From an uncultured Acidobacteriota bacterium (GTDB lineage Bacteria; Acidobacteriota; CAIWXX01), in contig CAIWXX010000078.1 in assembly GCA_903916735.1 (NCBI GenBank), positions 1 to 64,000 of the forward strand: a stretch of 64,000 bases of DNA, read 5' to 3'. The translations under genes were made by a program, and so were the position numbers. Below the pieces are notes generated by a model, which saw only the letters and a program-made list of their open reading frames with translations, was not told the DNA's origin and ran no database searches. The first letter of the stretch is position 1; every line of letters starts with the position of its first letter. Positions 54,518 to 63,914 of the stretch are shown here, piece after piece.

Positions 54518-54861
54518 ATGTCGAAATTGACACCCACGCCACGTGTTATTACAAGAGCCAATAGGGAAGATGTGAAGATCATCTGGAGTGATAACCACCA
54601 GAGCATATACCCGGCGCGCGTCCTTTGCGCCTGCAATGTCCATGTGCTGAGTGTATCGAGGAAATGACGGGGCAACGACTGCTCGATCCGAGCTCCATCC
54701 CTCACAGTGTGTACCCTTTTGCGATCAACCTCGTCGGCTGCCACGGAATTCAAATCGATTGGAGCGATCGGCATTCAACAGGAATCTACACGTTCGAGAC
54801 TTTGCGGAGACTCTGCCCTTGCGAAAATTGTCGGCCTACGGCAAGCGGACCAGTGAAGTGA
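54518..54861 (+). pseudogene. DUF971 protein gene with a frameshift
   Basis: From ATG 54518 the frame reads VKIIWSDNHQSIYPARV and then breaks at a T run near 54617. The continuation in another frame is LRLQCPCAECIEEMTG, INLVGCHGIQIDWSDRHSTG, IYTFETLRRLCPCENC. Together this is a full DUF971 domain with its two CPC pairs. DUF971 genes commonly neighbour or fuse to Mrp. One base appears missing (or two extra). Its end overlaps the convergent next gene by 26 bases. Confidence 0.75.
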
Positions 54862-56344
54862 AATCGATAGACGGGAGGCAGTAAATCTCGGTGCCGACTA
54901 TTTTCCCTCGTGCATCGATCCAGAAATAGTTGGCTCCTCCGGCGATCGTGATGCTTTGCTTTTTCGCGGGATCGTCGACTGTCATCATGGAATTCGATTC
55001 TTCCACATCCAGTCCAGTCGGTGGCCGATTTTTGGCCCAATATGAATCGATCAGGCTCTGAGCAATCCGCCCACCGGCGTGATCAAACATTTCCGGTGCT
55101 TTTCCTGCAAGTCGCTCCTGGGAGGCCCACCAATCATGGCGAAATCGGAGAGTCCTGAGAATCCTCTGGAGAACCGTCCGTGCCTGTTCCATGCGATCCG
55201 GTGTCGCGAGGATATTGTAGAAGAACGGCGCAAACCATTCGCCCCCGCCGACATCGGACGACATGAGAACCGTGCCGGTGAAACAGAACCCATAAAATGA
55301 ACGGCCATCGGCCGAACACGTATAGGCGATCTCCCCGACACTCACTCGCTGGCTCACCATCCCGCCCTGCTTCATAACCCGTCGGATGGTTTCTGCAAGA
55401 TCGGGCCGGCCTGTCGCCTCCTTGAGGATGAGATCAGTGTATCCACGCCCTTTCACGAACTCCGTTGCAAACTGGAGGCCCGCCATAAAGGGGCGAATTT
55501 CGAATTTGGCACCGGATTCCTTGATGAACCAGGAACCATCGCTGAGGCCCTGGCCGAGGAGAATCGGATCAGGTACGAGAAAATCCGTGACTCTGCTGTC
55601 ACCCGCGGTGATAACAATCTGATGATCAGGAGAAACGATTTGACAAGAGGGCCTGCCGTCGCCTGATGTCGATCGAGTGAGGCCGCCAGTCACATTCCAT
55701 TGAACAGGAATGTCCATCGTGAACGCTTGCTCTTTCGGATCGACCCATGGGACAAATTTGAGTTTTTTTTCTTTTTGCGGCGGAGAACCAATCACTCGAA
55801 AGCTGCCGATGATACGGGAACATGTTGTCTCGAAAGTGCCGAATTTCCCAACATGAGCGCTGATCACAGAAGCGACCGCCGCACTCCCGCGGGGACTCGA
55901 TACCCATGTCAGAAGAGCCAGAGCATCGGTATCAGGTGTGTCGCCTCGCAAACGCACAGCGGTCATCCCATTCGTCGGAAGCATTCGCCACTCAATCTGC
56001 GGGAGCACGCGTTTTGCAAGATTGACAAGAACAACCGACGCGCTTGCTTCATCGAGTTTTGTCGATATCCAAACGGGCCAGAGGAGCACACTCTCGCCAT
56101 TATGACTGCGCACTTCAATGCGGCTTGTGGCCTGATCTCGCTTGAGTGTCCAGTCGGTCGGCAGATCGATTGAAAAGCCGGCTGGGTCATTGATCGTTCT
56201 CCAAACGACGGGGTCCGGCTTCGGGGAGCTCTGACGCCCAATTTCAGCCAGGCGACGTTGTGTTCCGCGTCCCGCCTGATAGCCCAACCAGACAAGAAAC
56301 ACAATCCCGACGATGGCCACAACCCATCGAATGTAGACTCTCAT
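54836..56344 (-). CDS. Membrane-anchored protein with two similar modules, function unknown
   Basis: A 502-residue protein with one N-terminal helix (about 7-25) and an exported remainder. Two modules begin alike: NDPAGFSIDLPTDWTLKRD near 52-70 and AFTMDIPVQWNVTGG near 207-222, each followed by a hydrophobic strand and a SWF/W-rich helix; the pattern recalls PsbP/DUF1795-like domains. A TLRFRHDWWASQERLAGKAP segment near 395-415 precedes the C-terminal part. I do not recognise the family. A good promoter and GGAG lie upstream. Confidence 0.65.
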   Translation of the reverse strand: MRVYIRWVVAIVGIVFLVWLGYQAGRGTQRRLAEIGRQSSPKPDPVVWRTINDPAGFSIDLPTDWTLKRDQATSRIEVRSHNGESVLLWPVWISTKLDEASASVVLVNLAKRVLPQIEWRMLPTNGMTAVRLRGDTPDTDALALLTWVSSPRGSAAVASVISAHVGKFGTFETTCSRIIGSFRVIGSPPQKEKKLKFVPWVDPKEQAFTMDIPVQWNVTGGLTRSTSGDGRPSCQIVSPDHQIVITAGDSRVTDFLVPDPILLGQGLSDGSWFIKESGAKFEIRPFMAGLQFATEFVKGRGYTDLILKEATGRPDLAETIRRVMKQGGMVSQRVSVGEIAYTCSADGRSFYGFCFTGTVLMSSDVGGGEWFAPFFYNILATPDRMEQARTVLQRILRTLRFRHDWWASQERLAGKAPEMFDHAGGRIAQSLIDSYWAKNRPPTGLDVEESNSMMTVDDPAKKQSITIAGGANYFWIDARGKIVGTEIYCLPSIDFTSLVRLP

Positions 56345-56381
56345 CAGATCACTCCAACCCGGAAGCCATGATTGCTATCGG

Positions 56382-56410
56382 ATTCTAGATGGACCCGGCG
56401 TGAAGGTCAA
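56382..56410 (-). promoter_or_regulatory. Promoter of the two-module protein gene
   Basis: TTGACC (56405-56410), 17 bases, TAGAAT (56382-56387). The leader is about 30 bases with GGAG seven bases before the ATG. Confidence 0.65.
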
Positions 56411-56767
56411 TTATTCTCTGCGACTCAGGATCGACTGTTGTGCGTCGGAGATGCCGTGCCAAATCGGCCGCGCATCATTTGTCCAGTTTTGTGCCCCTCT
56501 CCAAGCAAACGCAGACACAGACGTTTCCATCGACGATGATCCTGTTAACAACTATTCTCGACGGGGATTCCTCTCCGTCTTTTCTTGCAGAGGCAGGGGG
56601 GCAGAGGAGTTTCGTGGTTTCACATTTCGGAATTTCCAGAAGCCGAACCCGAGCTCTTTGAAAAGAACTCCAGATCGGATTCCCGACTATCATTGGCTTT
56701 GGAGCAATCGCCTTCTTATGGAATTGGTCAGGAGGGAGTGGATACGGCTTCTCGGCCGGCTCGCCGT
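56411..56767. other. Non-coding gap after the nucleoside permease genes
   Basis: About 350 bases between the permease stop and the promoter of the next gene. Frames here lack motifs. A short GACGG/CCGTC repeat near 56564-56583 is the only structure seen; no clear terminator. Confidence 0.35.
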
Positions 56768-57688
56768 TCATTGCTCGAGTGGCCGGCCGAGCGCCGATGG
56801 TTCGTTCCATCTGCCTTTTCTCCATGGCCAGATCCGACCGGCGATGACGGCGATGAGTGTCGCCACATACGGCATCATGTCCAGAATCGACGCGGACAAC
56901 TTCACACCGATAATCTGAAAACGGATTTGCAGTGCATTCACCGCGGCCAGCAAAAGGCAAAACAACATGACCCGCCCGGGCCGCCAGCCGGAGAGTGGGA
57001 CGAGAGCGATGATGATCCATCCCATTCCATTCGGCATGGTACTCGTCCATGTCTGGGCGTAAGCCAGCGACAGAATGGCGCCGGAGAGGCCTGCGAGCAT
57101 ACCTCCCACTAGGACACAACTCGATCGAACAGCCCGCACCCTCACCCCAAGCGCCTCGGCCGCTTCGGGTGAATCCCCAGAAGCGCGGATGGCGATGCCC
57201 AAGCGACGGCCGGATAGAACCGACACTGCTATCAATCCCAATGCAAGTGCGAGGTAGGTGGTCGGTGGGAATCCCAAGAGAGCCTTGTAGCGGCTCGCGG
57301 ATAATTCCGATATGAATGCCGGTTGACTCCGCCATGTGATCCACATTGGGCCCAGGAATGCCGCCGCTCCAGTCGCAGCCAAACTCATCCCCAATCCCGC
57401 GACAATCTGATCGGCGCCAATCCAGACAGCCAGAGCGGCATGCACCGCTCCCAGCAGCAACCCCACCCCGCCCCCTGCTGCCAGCCCGAGCCATGCACTT
57501 CCATGGTCGGCTGAGACTCCATATCCGACCAGCGCACCGACGGCGATCATCCCTTCCAATCCGAGATTCATCACGCCGGCTCGTTCCGAGATGACCTCGC
57601 CAAGGGCAGCCAGCATCATCGGACTCGCGTAGGCAACAGCAGCCATCCAGATGGCTGTGGCCATGTTCATCGCCGGCCAGTCCATCAT
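56768..57688 (-). CDS. Nucleoside-type ABC transporter permease 2
   Basis: A 306-residue permease with about eight helices. MMLAALGEVISERAGVMNLGLEGMIAVGAL is the N-terminal mark of the BMP/NupQ-YufQ class, and the EAAEALGVRVRAVR loop is the ATPase contact. It forms a heterodimer with the gene just upstream (four-base overlap). Related systems import purine nucleosides, or sometimes sugars. Confidence 0.9.
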   Translation of the reverse strand: MMDWPAMNMATAIWMAAVAYASPMMLAALGEVISERAGVMNLGLEGMIAVGALVGYGVSADHGSAWLGLAAGGGVGLLLGAVHAALAVWIGADQIVAGLGMSLAATGAAAFLGPMWITWRSQPAFISELSASRYKALLGFPPTTYLALALGLIAVSVLSGRRLGIAIRASGDSPEAAEALGVRVRAVRSSCVLVGGMLAGLSGAILSLAYAQTWTSTMPNGMGWIIIALVPLSGWRPGRVMLFCLLLAAVNALQIRFQIIGVKLSASILDMMPYVATLIAVIAGRIWPWRKGRWNEPSALGRPLEQ

Positions 57689-58701
57689 GTCAGGTTACCT
57701 CGGAAGCGCCGGAACCATCGCCTTCCGATCCACACCGATGTCAGCCAGCAGAGTAGGCAGATGCCTTCCAGAGCCGTGCTGAAGGCTTGAGGGATCTGAT
57801 AGGAGACTTCGAGATCTTCCGCGCCGACCTTGAGCATCGCCCAGAAAGGTGCCACGATAAGCACGCCCAAAGGATGACGCCCGGCGAGGCAGGCAATGAT
57901 AATCGCCGTGAACCCATCTCCAACGCTGATACCGCTGATGAGCCGTCCTGCTGTGCCCGTCACTTGAACAGCTCCGGCCAAACCGGCGAGTCCCCCGGAA
58001 ATCATCCCAACAATCGCCAGACAACGGCCGACGTGGATTCCTCCATACCGCGCCACATCCCGGCTTTCGCTGAGCACCGACATCTCAAATCCAATGACGG
58101 TTTTTTTCACAAGCAGCGCGCAGATGATTGCTCCCACTCCGGTCAGGATAGCGATCCAGACGAGGGACACATGAAGACTGGCGGAGAGAGGGGCTGAGCC
58201 GGGGAACCCATATCCTTGAGGATCTCTCCAGGGCCCCAGATAGAGATATTCCAGCAATCGCTTCGCCACATAAACCAACATGAGCGTCGTGACGACTTCG
58301 CTGACTTGCCATTTGGCTCGAACGAGCGCCGGCCCCAGGCACCAGAACGCGCCGGCCAATGTTCCCGCCACCAGAGCGAGAGCCGTCCATAGCCATGGGG
58401 CAGGCCATAGAGAAGCCGGAGCTACGTACAATCCAATTCCGGCGGCCGCGATAGCTCCTACGCACAGCTGACCTTCGGCGCCGACATTCCAGAAGCCGGC
58501 CCGAAACGCAACCGAAATCCCAGTTCCTAAAAGGCAGAGAACGAGTGCCTTCGCGGCCGTGTCCATTTTTCGAGCCCAGCAGAGAGCGAGCATTCCTTTG
58601 CAGGCGTCGAGCGGCGGCACATGCAAAATCCAGAGAACGACAAAGCCGAGAAGAAGCGCAGCCAACAACGCGAAGACAGCGGCGACCAGATGCTTCAACA
58701 A
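57685..58701 (-). CDS. Nucleoside-type ABC transporter permease 1
   Basis: A 338-residue permease with about nine helices. GISVAFRAGFWNVGAEGQLCVGAIAA and the ESRDVARYGGIHVGR loop match the NupP/YufP class. The stop overlaps the second permease by ATGA; its start is three bases after the ATPase stop. Confidence 0.9.
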   Translation of the reverse strand: MLKHLVAAVFALLAALLLGFVVLWILHVPPLDACKGMLALCWARKMDTAAKALVLCLLGTGISVAFRAGFWNVGAEGQLCVGAIAAAGIGLYVAPASLWPAPWLWTALALVAGTLAGAFWCLGPALVRAKWQVSEVVTTLMLVYVAKRLLEYLYLGPWRDPQGYGFPGSAPLSASLHVSLVWIAILTGVGAIICALLVKKTVIGFEMSVLSESRDVARYGGIHVGRCLAIVGMISGGLAGLAGAVQVTGTAGRLISGISVGDGFTAIIIACLAGRHPLGVLIVAPFWAMLKVGAEDLEVSYQIPQAFSTALEGICLLCWLTSVWIGRRWFRRFRGNLT

Positions 58702-58704
58702 AGC

Positions 58705-60180
58705 TTAACCTCCACCGAGCAACTGGCCCAGTCGTGCCGCGGAAGCCTGGCCCGGTTCCACTGAACCGATAATCCGGCCTCCACTCATGGCGATGATTCG
58801 ATCTGAGAGATCCAGCAGCTCGCGGAGATCTTCGGAGATCAGCAGAACAGAACCTCCCGCACGCCGGCTCTGGAGAAGGATCCGGCGAGTCTGCGACACG
58901 GCCCGCACATCCAGCCCCCGCGTCGGATAGACAGCCACGAGCAGGCGGGGGCTCGCATCGAGTTCGCGGGCCAGGATCAGTTTTTGCAGATTGCCCCCTG
59001 AAAGATGGCGTGTCTGAAAATCGAGCGGCCAGTCGGCAGAGACCGTTTTCATAAGATCGGTTGCAAACTGCTTCCAGATCCGGCTCCTGATCCATCCTTT
59101 GGGGCTGAGCGCCGATTCCCGATAACGCCGCAGACAGAGGTTGCCGTAAACAGGGAGCGCCCCGGCAGCGCCATATCGACGCCGGTCGGCAGGCACATGA
59201 GCCAAGCCAAGACGGTGTCTTCGAGCGGGTGAGTGATAAGTGACATCATGATCTAAAAATAGAATCTTTCCCGATTCCGGCGACTTCAGACCCGTCACAA
59301 CCTCTGCAAGCGGTTCCTGTCCATTGCCGCTGACTCCTGCGACGCCGAGGATTTCACCCGAATGCACCTGCAACGACACATCCGTCAGTCCTGCGGTCCC
59401 GGCGCTTCCGGAACAACTCACATTCTGTACATCAAGCACAACATCGCGGCCACAATTGGGCAAGCAGTTGTGATTCGATGGAATGCTGATTTCGCCGATC
59501 ATCGCGTCGCTGATAGCAGCAGCATTCGTTTCGTGGATAGGCCAATTGCCGACAATCCGGCCTTGGCGCATCACAACAACGCGATGAGCGCATTCGAGAA
59601 CGTCGGAAAGCTTGTGAGTGATGAGCACGACCGCGTGGTCAGAGAGAGCCAGGCTTCCGGCGAGGCGGCGGACAGCATCGGCATCTTGTGATCCAAGAGC
59701 GGCAGTCGGTTCATCCAGCAATAAATATTTGCAATTCTGGACGAGCGCCCGCAAGATCTCCAGCTGCTGCTGAAACGGTACAGGGAGTTGATGGATCGGC
59801 TGATCGAGTGGAACCTGCAGTCCAAGTCGATTGATGATCTTTTGGGCTCGCTGAACCAAGTCCCGCCGGTTTCCACCAACTGCAAGCCAAATGTTTTCGA
59901 GTCCGGTCAAGCTCGGTACCAGAGCAAAATGCTGGTGAACGGCCGCAATTCCCACTGAGACGGCTTGGCTGACCGAATGGAAGGCCTCGGGGCGGCCATC
60001 CACAACCAAAGTCCCGCTATCGGGCTTCAGTAGGCCGCAGAGAATCTTTACGAGAGTCGATTTGCCGGCGCCGTTCTCGCCAACGATGGCCAGAATTTCA
60101 CCCGGTGAAATCTCCAAATCAACGGCGTCGTTAGCGCGAGTAGCGCCAAAGCATTTGGTGATCGCACAAGCTTCCAACAT
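58705..60180 (-). CDS. Nucleoside-type ABC transporter, double ATP-binding protein
   Basis: A 491-residue protein with two ABC domains. The first has Walker A GENGAGKST (34-42) and LLLDEPTAAL. The second has a degenerate Walker A, GVSGNGQEP, as is usual in this family, the signature LSGGNLQK and YPTRGLDV. It should energise the two permeases. The ATG at 60180 lies 14 bases after a -10 box and has no ribosome site, giving a leader of about eight bases. Confidence 0.92.
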   Translation of the reverse strand: MLEACAITKCFGATRANDAVDLEISPGEILAIVGENGAGKSTLVKILCGLLKPDSGTLVVDGRPEAFHSVSQAVSVGIAAVHQHFALVPSLTGLENIWLAVGGNRRDLVQRAQKIINRLGLQVPLDQPIHQLPVPFQQQLEILRALVQNCKYLLLDEPTAALGSQDADAVRRLAGSLALSDHAVVLITHKLSDVLECAHRVVVMRQGRIVGNWPIHETNAAAISDAMIGEISIPSNHNCLPNCGRDVVLDVQNVSCSGSAGTAGLTDVSLQVHSGEILGVAGVSGNGQEPLAEVVTGLKSPESGKILFLDHDVTYHSPARRHRLGLAHVPADRRRYGAAGALPVYGNLCLRRYRESALSPKGWIRSRIWKQFATDLMKTVSADWPLDFQTRHLSGGNLQKLILARELDASPRLLVAVYPTRGLDVRAVSQTRRILLQSRRAGGSVLLISEDLRELLDLSDRIIAMSGGRIIGSVEPGQASAARLGQLLGGG

Positions 60181-60194
60181 GAGCGAGAAGGAGC

Positions 60195-60223
60195 ATGATA
60201 CACCGCGCTTAGTGCGGTGTCAC
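60195..60223 (-). promoter_or_regulatory. Promoter with an inverted repeat as spacer
   Basis: GTGACA (60218-60223), 17 bases, TATCAT (60195-60200). The spacer and box edges form ACACCGC/GCGGTGT (60200-60220), a seven-base inverted repeat centred between the boxes. A repressor binding here would block the promoter. Confidence 0.55.
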
Positions 60224-60587
60224 TCTCGGCCCTCAAGAGATCAGGGTAGCATCAAAGTCAAGCCGGTGCCTCATCACCCTTATCCGCGAGTAAGCACACG
60301 CCTATTGCGACAAAATGGCTTCGGAGCCTCTGCTGCACGGCCCTCGCGAGGATGCCGAGCCGTCATGCCGGGTCTATTGAGACTATCTGATGGCTTGCCG
60401 CCATTCCTTATCCGCGGATTTCGGTCATCAGGAAATTTTGAATTGGTGAAGTCACAGTAAAAAGGAACCCCTCAATCAATACGCTTCCCGAAATTTTTGC
60501 TTTTTACTTCGTACAATCAGCGCATTATTGCCGACCACGACGTGGCCTTGCAGAATAGATCCGCCTTCGGCTGCTGCGTGCGATCTT
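60224..60587. other. Gap between the BMP-protein gene and the ATPase gene
   Basis: About 360 bases without a convincing gene. No purine-riboswitch core was recognised. A/T-rich stretches near 60450-60510 might hold promoter elements, but none is clear. Confidence 0.35.
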
Positions 60588-61685
60588 CTACTCCGAGGTC
60601 CCCACGATTCCATCGACCTGCCAATCCATGGATCGCAGCATCTCATCTGATAGGGTCAATCCCGCATTCACGCGGACTGTCCCGTTGCGATCTTTGATTG
60701 GGCCGCCAAAAGGCTGAAACTTCCCATTCCTGATGGCATCGCGCTTTGCAGCAACGAGGGCCCGAACATCGGCCGGAACTTTGCTGTTGATCGGTGCCAG
60801 GTCGATGATCCCATCTCGGATGCCACCCCAATAATCCCGGCTTTGCCACTTTCCATCGCGCCAATTCCGGACGACCTGGCGATAATATACCGACCAATCC
60901 CAAACGGGGGCTGTGAGAACAGAAGGACTGTTCGGGCTAACACTGTTATAGCCAATCGCCAGCACTCCTCGCTGATCCGCCAGTTGATCGGCGGCATTTG
61001 AATCACTCTCTCGCGCCAGCACATCAACGCCGGCATCGATGAGAGCCTGCGCCGCTTCGCGTTCCTTCACAGGGTCAAACCAGGAGTTGATCGTGACAAT
61101 CCGGCACGTCACGCGAGGGTTGACGCTCCGTGCACCCAGCGTGAAAGCGTTGCTATTGCGAGTGCATTCCGGAATCGGATATGGCATGACATACCCGATG
61201 ACATTTTTTTTCGTCATTTTGCCGGCAACCAGCCCTGCCAGATACCAACACTCATAGCCACGGCCATCATAGATGCTGACGTTTTCCGCTCGCTTATATC
61301 CCGTACAATGTTCGAATTTGATTGCCGGGAATTCCTTCGCCACTTTGATGACGGAATCCATGTAACCAAAGCTGGTCGCAAAAATGACCTGGCACCCCTT
61401 GGCGGCCAATGTCCGCAAGGCTCGTTCAGCATCCGGCCCTTCTGCAACCTTTTCCATATAGGAAGTTTCGACTCCCATTTCCTTGATCAACTTCTGTCGT
61501 CCCTGATCGTGCGCCCAGCTCCATCCCACATCACTCACTGGGCCCACATACACGAACCCGACCCTTGGCGGCTTTGGGGTCGTATTGGGAACAGCAGCAG
61601 CGCCGGCACTGCAAGGGCACAAACCGGCTCCAATCAGCAGCAATAAGGCCACAAAAGCGGGTTGCAGCATCAATCTCCACACCAC
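60588..61685 (-). CDS. BMP-family ABC transporter substrate-binding protein
   Basis: A 365-residue periplasmic binding protein. After a signal peptide (ending near SAGAAA) come PRVGFVYVGPVSDVGWSWAHDQG, VIFATSFGYMDSVIKVAKEFP, FEHCTGYK and RGYECWYLAGLVAG, the PnrA/Med family pattern. No lipobox cysteine is correctly placed, so it is probably soluble, which is less usual. It should capture a nucleoside or related compound for the genes at 56.8-60.2 kb. AGGAGG lies seven bases before the GTG start. Confidence 0.9.
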   Translation of the reverse strand: MVWRLMLQPAFVALLLLIGAGLCPCSAGAAAVPNTTPKPPRVGFVYVGPVSDVGWSWAHDQGRQKLIKEMGVETSYMEKVAEGPDAERALRTLAAKGCQVIFATSFGYMDSVIKVAKEFPAIKFEHCTGYKRAENVSIYDGRGYECWYLAGLVAGKMTKKNVIGYVMPYPIPECTRNSNAFTLGARSVNPRVTCRIVTINSWFDPVKEREAAQALIDAGVDVLARESDSNAADQLADQRGVLAIGYNSVSPNSPSVLTAPVWDWSVYYRQVVRNWRDGKWQSRDYWGGIRDGIIDLAPINSKVPADVRALVAAKRDAIRNGKFQPFGGPIKDRNGTVRVNAGLTLSDEMLRSMDWQVDGIVGTSE

Positions 61686-61796
61686 TCAACAGCCTCCTCT
61701 CAATCTGCCATTATGCCATAAATACACGCAGCAGAATTTCGGCTGATGAAGCAACCGTACCTCGCCGATGAAAAGGCGTGTGTTCGTTGGGCTCCA

Positions 61797-62690
61797 CTAA
61801 CTCTTGATCCAGTGGACAAAATCGGCAACGGCATCGAACAAAGCCTTGCCGAATTCAGTCAGCTCGATATCTTTGTCACGGGTGCGATCGGAAAAGAGAG
61901 GGTGCGGTCCTGTGAATGAAGAGCCGGCCTGAACAATCTGTTTTCTTTGCTCTTCCAAGCGCCGGAGCTCAATCTCTTTGCTTCGCCGCAATCCGCCACT
62001 GGCAACATACTCCGCGATCTTGTGCAATTCATCCCGGTCCAGCCAGATACCGTCGTTTTTGCATTCATCGATGATCACGCCGCTTGCATGGGCAAAATTA
62101 CGACGATTCATAAACTTTTCGCAGAGAGGGCATTTGATGTATGTGATGCGAGTGTCGGTTGCTGAGGGCGAGCAGGTCCGTATTTCGTGTGAATAAACCT
62201 TTTCTTCCCTTTCGCGTGCCTGCTGATTGACGATCCTTTCGAAAACGCCTTCACCAATCCACATTCCGCCGCACACTCCACATTCATCCACCTGAAATGC
62301 GCCGATCTCACGATTGAGGAGTCGCGGCTTCAGGCACCTCGGACAGAGGAGCTGCCCGGTGCGATGATCGAGTGTCGCCGGCTGGATGGATTGGCCGCAG
62401 GACTGGCAGAACATGCTTTCGTCGGCTGTGCGGCAGAGGCAGTGAGGGCACACGAGGCTCATGCGAGACGATGTCAGCGTCGGCTCCGCGCCGCAGTATT
62501 GGCAGGCGAGCTTTGTTGGTGTGCGGGGAGCGCCGCAGGATTCGCAGTGCTGAATGGCTGGTGCATACGATTTCACGAGCGGCACCTCCATCAGAAACCC
62601 GCACAGGCAACGAAGTTTCTGCCCAATTTCGTAATTCGTGACGTCCCATTGCCGCTTGCACTCCTGGCAGAGAAGAATTCGCTTGACCAC
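61797..62690 (-). CDS. Multiple zinc-ribbon protein (zf-TFIIB type)
   Basis: A 297-residue protein rich in CxxC pairs: Cys8/11, 49/52, 63/66, 81/84, 95/98, 116/119, 137/140, 187/190. The segments CPRC...VDECGVCGGMWIGEGVF and CPLC...IDECKNDGIWLDRDEL are two zf-TFIIB units; in the second the fourth ligand is Asp (CKND) rather than Cys. The C-terminus is helical. Function unknown; nucleic-acid or protein binding is possible. The start is GTG at 62690, 36 bases after the dgt stop. Confidence 0.8.
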   Translation of the reverse strand: MVKRILLCQECKRQWDVTNYEIGQKLRCLCGFLMEVPLVKSYAPAIQHCESCGAPRTPTKLACQYCGAEPTLTSSRMSLVCPHCLCRTADESMFCQSCGQSIQPATLDHRTGQLLCPRCLKPRLLNREIGAFQVDECGVCGGMWIGEGVFERIVNQQAREREEKVYSHEIRTCSPSATDTRITYIKCPLCEKFMNRRNFAHASGVIIDECKNDGIWLDRDELHKIAEYVASGGLRRSKEIELRRLEEQRKQIVQAGSSFTGPHPLFSDRTRDKDIELTEFGKALFDAVADFVHWIKS

Positions 62691-62726
62691 GCTTTACAAC
62701 CCACCCATTGAAATCATGAATATCCT

Positions 62727-63878
62727 TCAGACTCTTTCATGTGGATCAAAGAGTCGTTTGTGCTCATCAAGCGCATAACGGTCGGTCATGCCGGCGAGGT
62801 AATCGCAGATCGCGCGATGCAGGCCTTCATCATCCTGCCTCGACTGTATATTGGGAGGAAGCTGCATCGGATTGGCGACATACGTCTGGAAGAGATCGGT
62901 GAGAATCCGCCGAGCTTTGTTGCCCATCCGAATGACTCGGTAGTGATGATAGAGTTTTTCAAAAAGGCGGGACTTCAATTCATCCTTCTTCGCCAGCATT
63001 TCATCGCTGAATGCAACAAGCCGCGCCGGATGATTCCGGACATCTTCGATCGAAGCGGCATGTTTATGAAGTTGCCGGGAAGTTTCTTGGATGAGATCGG
63101 TGGTCAGCGAGTTGATGAGGCCGCGAACGGTCTGGTATATCACGATTTGTTCATCGGTCGTGGTTGTCATCCGCTTATTCAGCCCTTCCCGTGTATCGGC
63201 CCAGAGACGCACAGAGGCGAGGCTATCCGGTTCGAGCATCCCGCTGGCCAAGCCGTCGTCGACATCATGTGTGATATATGCGATCTCATCGGCGAAATCG
63301 ATAACCTGGGATTCGATACACGGCGATTTCTCCGGCTCATACTCTGAATCAGCCAGTTTTTCGTGGCCGGGAGAGTGCTTGATGACTCCTTCGCGCACTT
63401 CCCAGGTCAAGTTGAGCCCCGGGAACTCCGGATACCGTCGCTCAATGACCTCCAAAATCCGCAGGCTCTGCCGATTATGCTCGAACCCCCCGTGATCCCT
63501 CATGAGATCGCGCATGGCTTCCTCGCCCGCATGACCGAATGGTGTGTGCCCGAGGTCGTGAGCAAGAGCGAGGGCCTCGGTGAGATCCTCGTTGAGTCGC
63601 AACGCACGAGCGATGGTGCGGCTGATCTGGGATGCTTCCAGCGTATGAGTCAATCGTGTACGATAATGGTCTCCCTCATGATTGACGAAGACCTGAGTCT
63701 TGTATTCGAGACGCCGGAAGGAAGAGCAGTGAACGATACGATCACGGTCCCGTTGGAAGCAGGTCCGGAAAGGATGCTCGGCCTCCTGATACCGTCGGCC
63801 TCGACTGCTGGCGCTCAGCATTGCCCACGCGCCAAGGTGCTCGATTTCGAAAGCCTCCCATTCCTCTCGGTGTAGCAT
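62727..63878 (-). CDS. dgt: dGTPase-like HD-domain triphosphohydrolase
   Basis: A 383-residue HD hydrolase of the deoxyguanosinetriphosphate triphosphohydrolase group. RDRDRIVHCSSFRRLEYKTQVF, TRLTHTLEASQI (His78), LAHDLGHTPFGHAGE (His107, Asp108) and VIDFADEIAYITHDVDD hold the metal ligands. It likely removes triphosphate from dNTPs. The ATG at 63878 is seven bases after a good -10 box. The reading frame stays open to 63980, but that part is unlike the family and lies in and above the promoter. Confidence 0.92.
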   Translation of the reverse strand: MLHREEWEAFEIEHLGAWAMLSASSRGRRYQEAEHPFRTCFQRDRDRIVHCSSFRRLEYKTQVFVNHEGDHYRTRLTHTLEASQISRTIARALRLNEDLTEALALAHDLGHTPFGHAGEEAMRDLMRDHGGFEHNRQSLRILEVIERRYPEFPGLNLTWEVREGVIKHSPGHEKLADSEYEPEKSPCIESQVIDFADEIAYITHDVDDGLASGMLEPDSLASVRLWADTREGLNKRMTTTTDEQIVIYQTVRGLINSLTTDLIQETSRQLHKHAASIEDVRNHPARLVAFSDEMLAKKDELKSRLFEKLYHHYRVIRMGNKARRILTDLFQTYVANPMQLPPNIQSRQDDEGLHRAICDYLAGMTDRYALDEHKRLFDPHERV

Positions 63879-63885
63879 GTTCCCT

Positions 63886-63914
63886 ATCATAAAGAGATAC
63901 TCTACATACTTCAA
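63886..63914 (-). promoter_or_regulatory. Promoter giving a leaderless dgt transcript
   Basis: TTGAAG (63909-63914), 17 bases, TATGAT (63886-63891), then AGGGAAC and the ATG at 63878. Confidence 0.65.

Noticed and set aside
56475-57494. 339-residue minus-strand open frame
   Set aside because: Out-of-frame reading of the permease; Arg/Gly-rich with no helices.
58085-59095. 336-residue minus-strand open frame across permease and ATPase
   Set aside because: It overlaps two genes with clear family motifs and is rich in Arg/Ser, as expected for an out-of-frame reading of G+C-rich genes.
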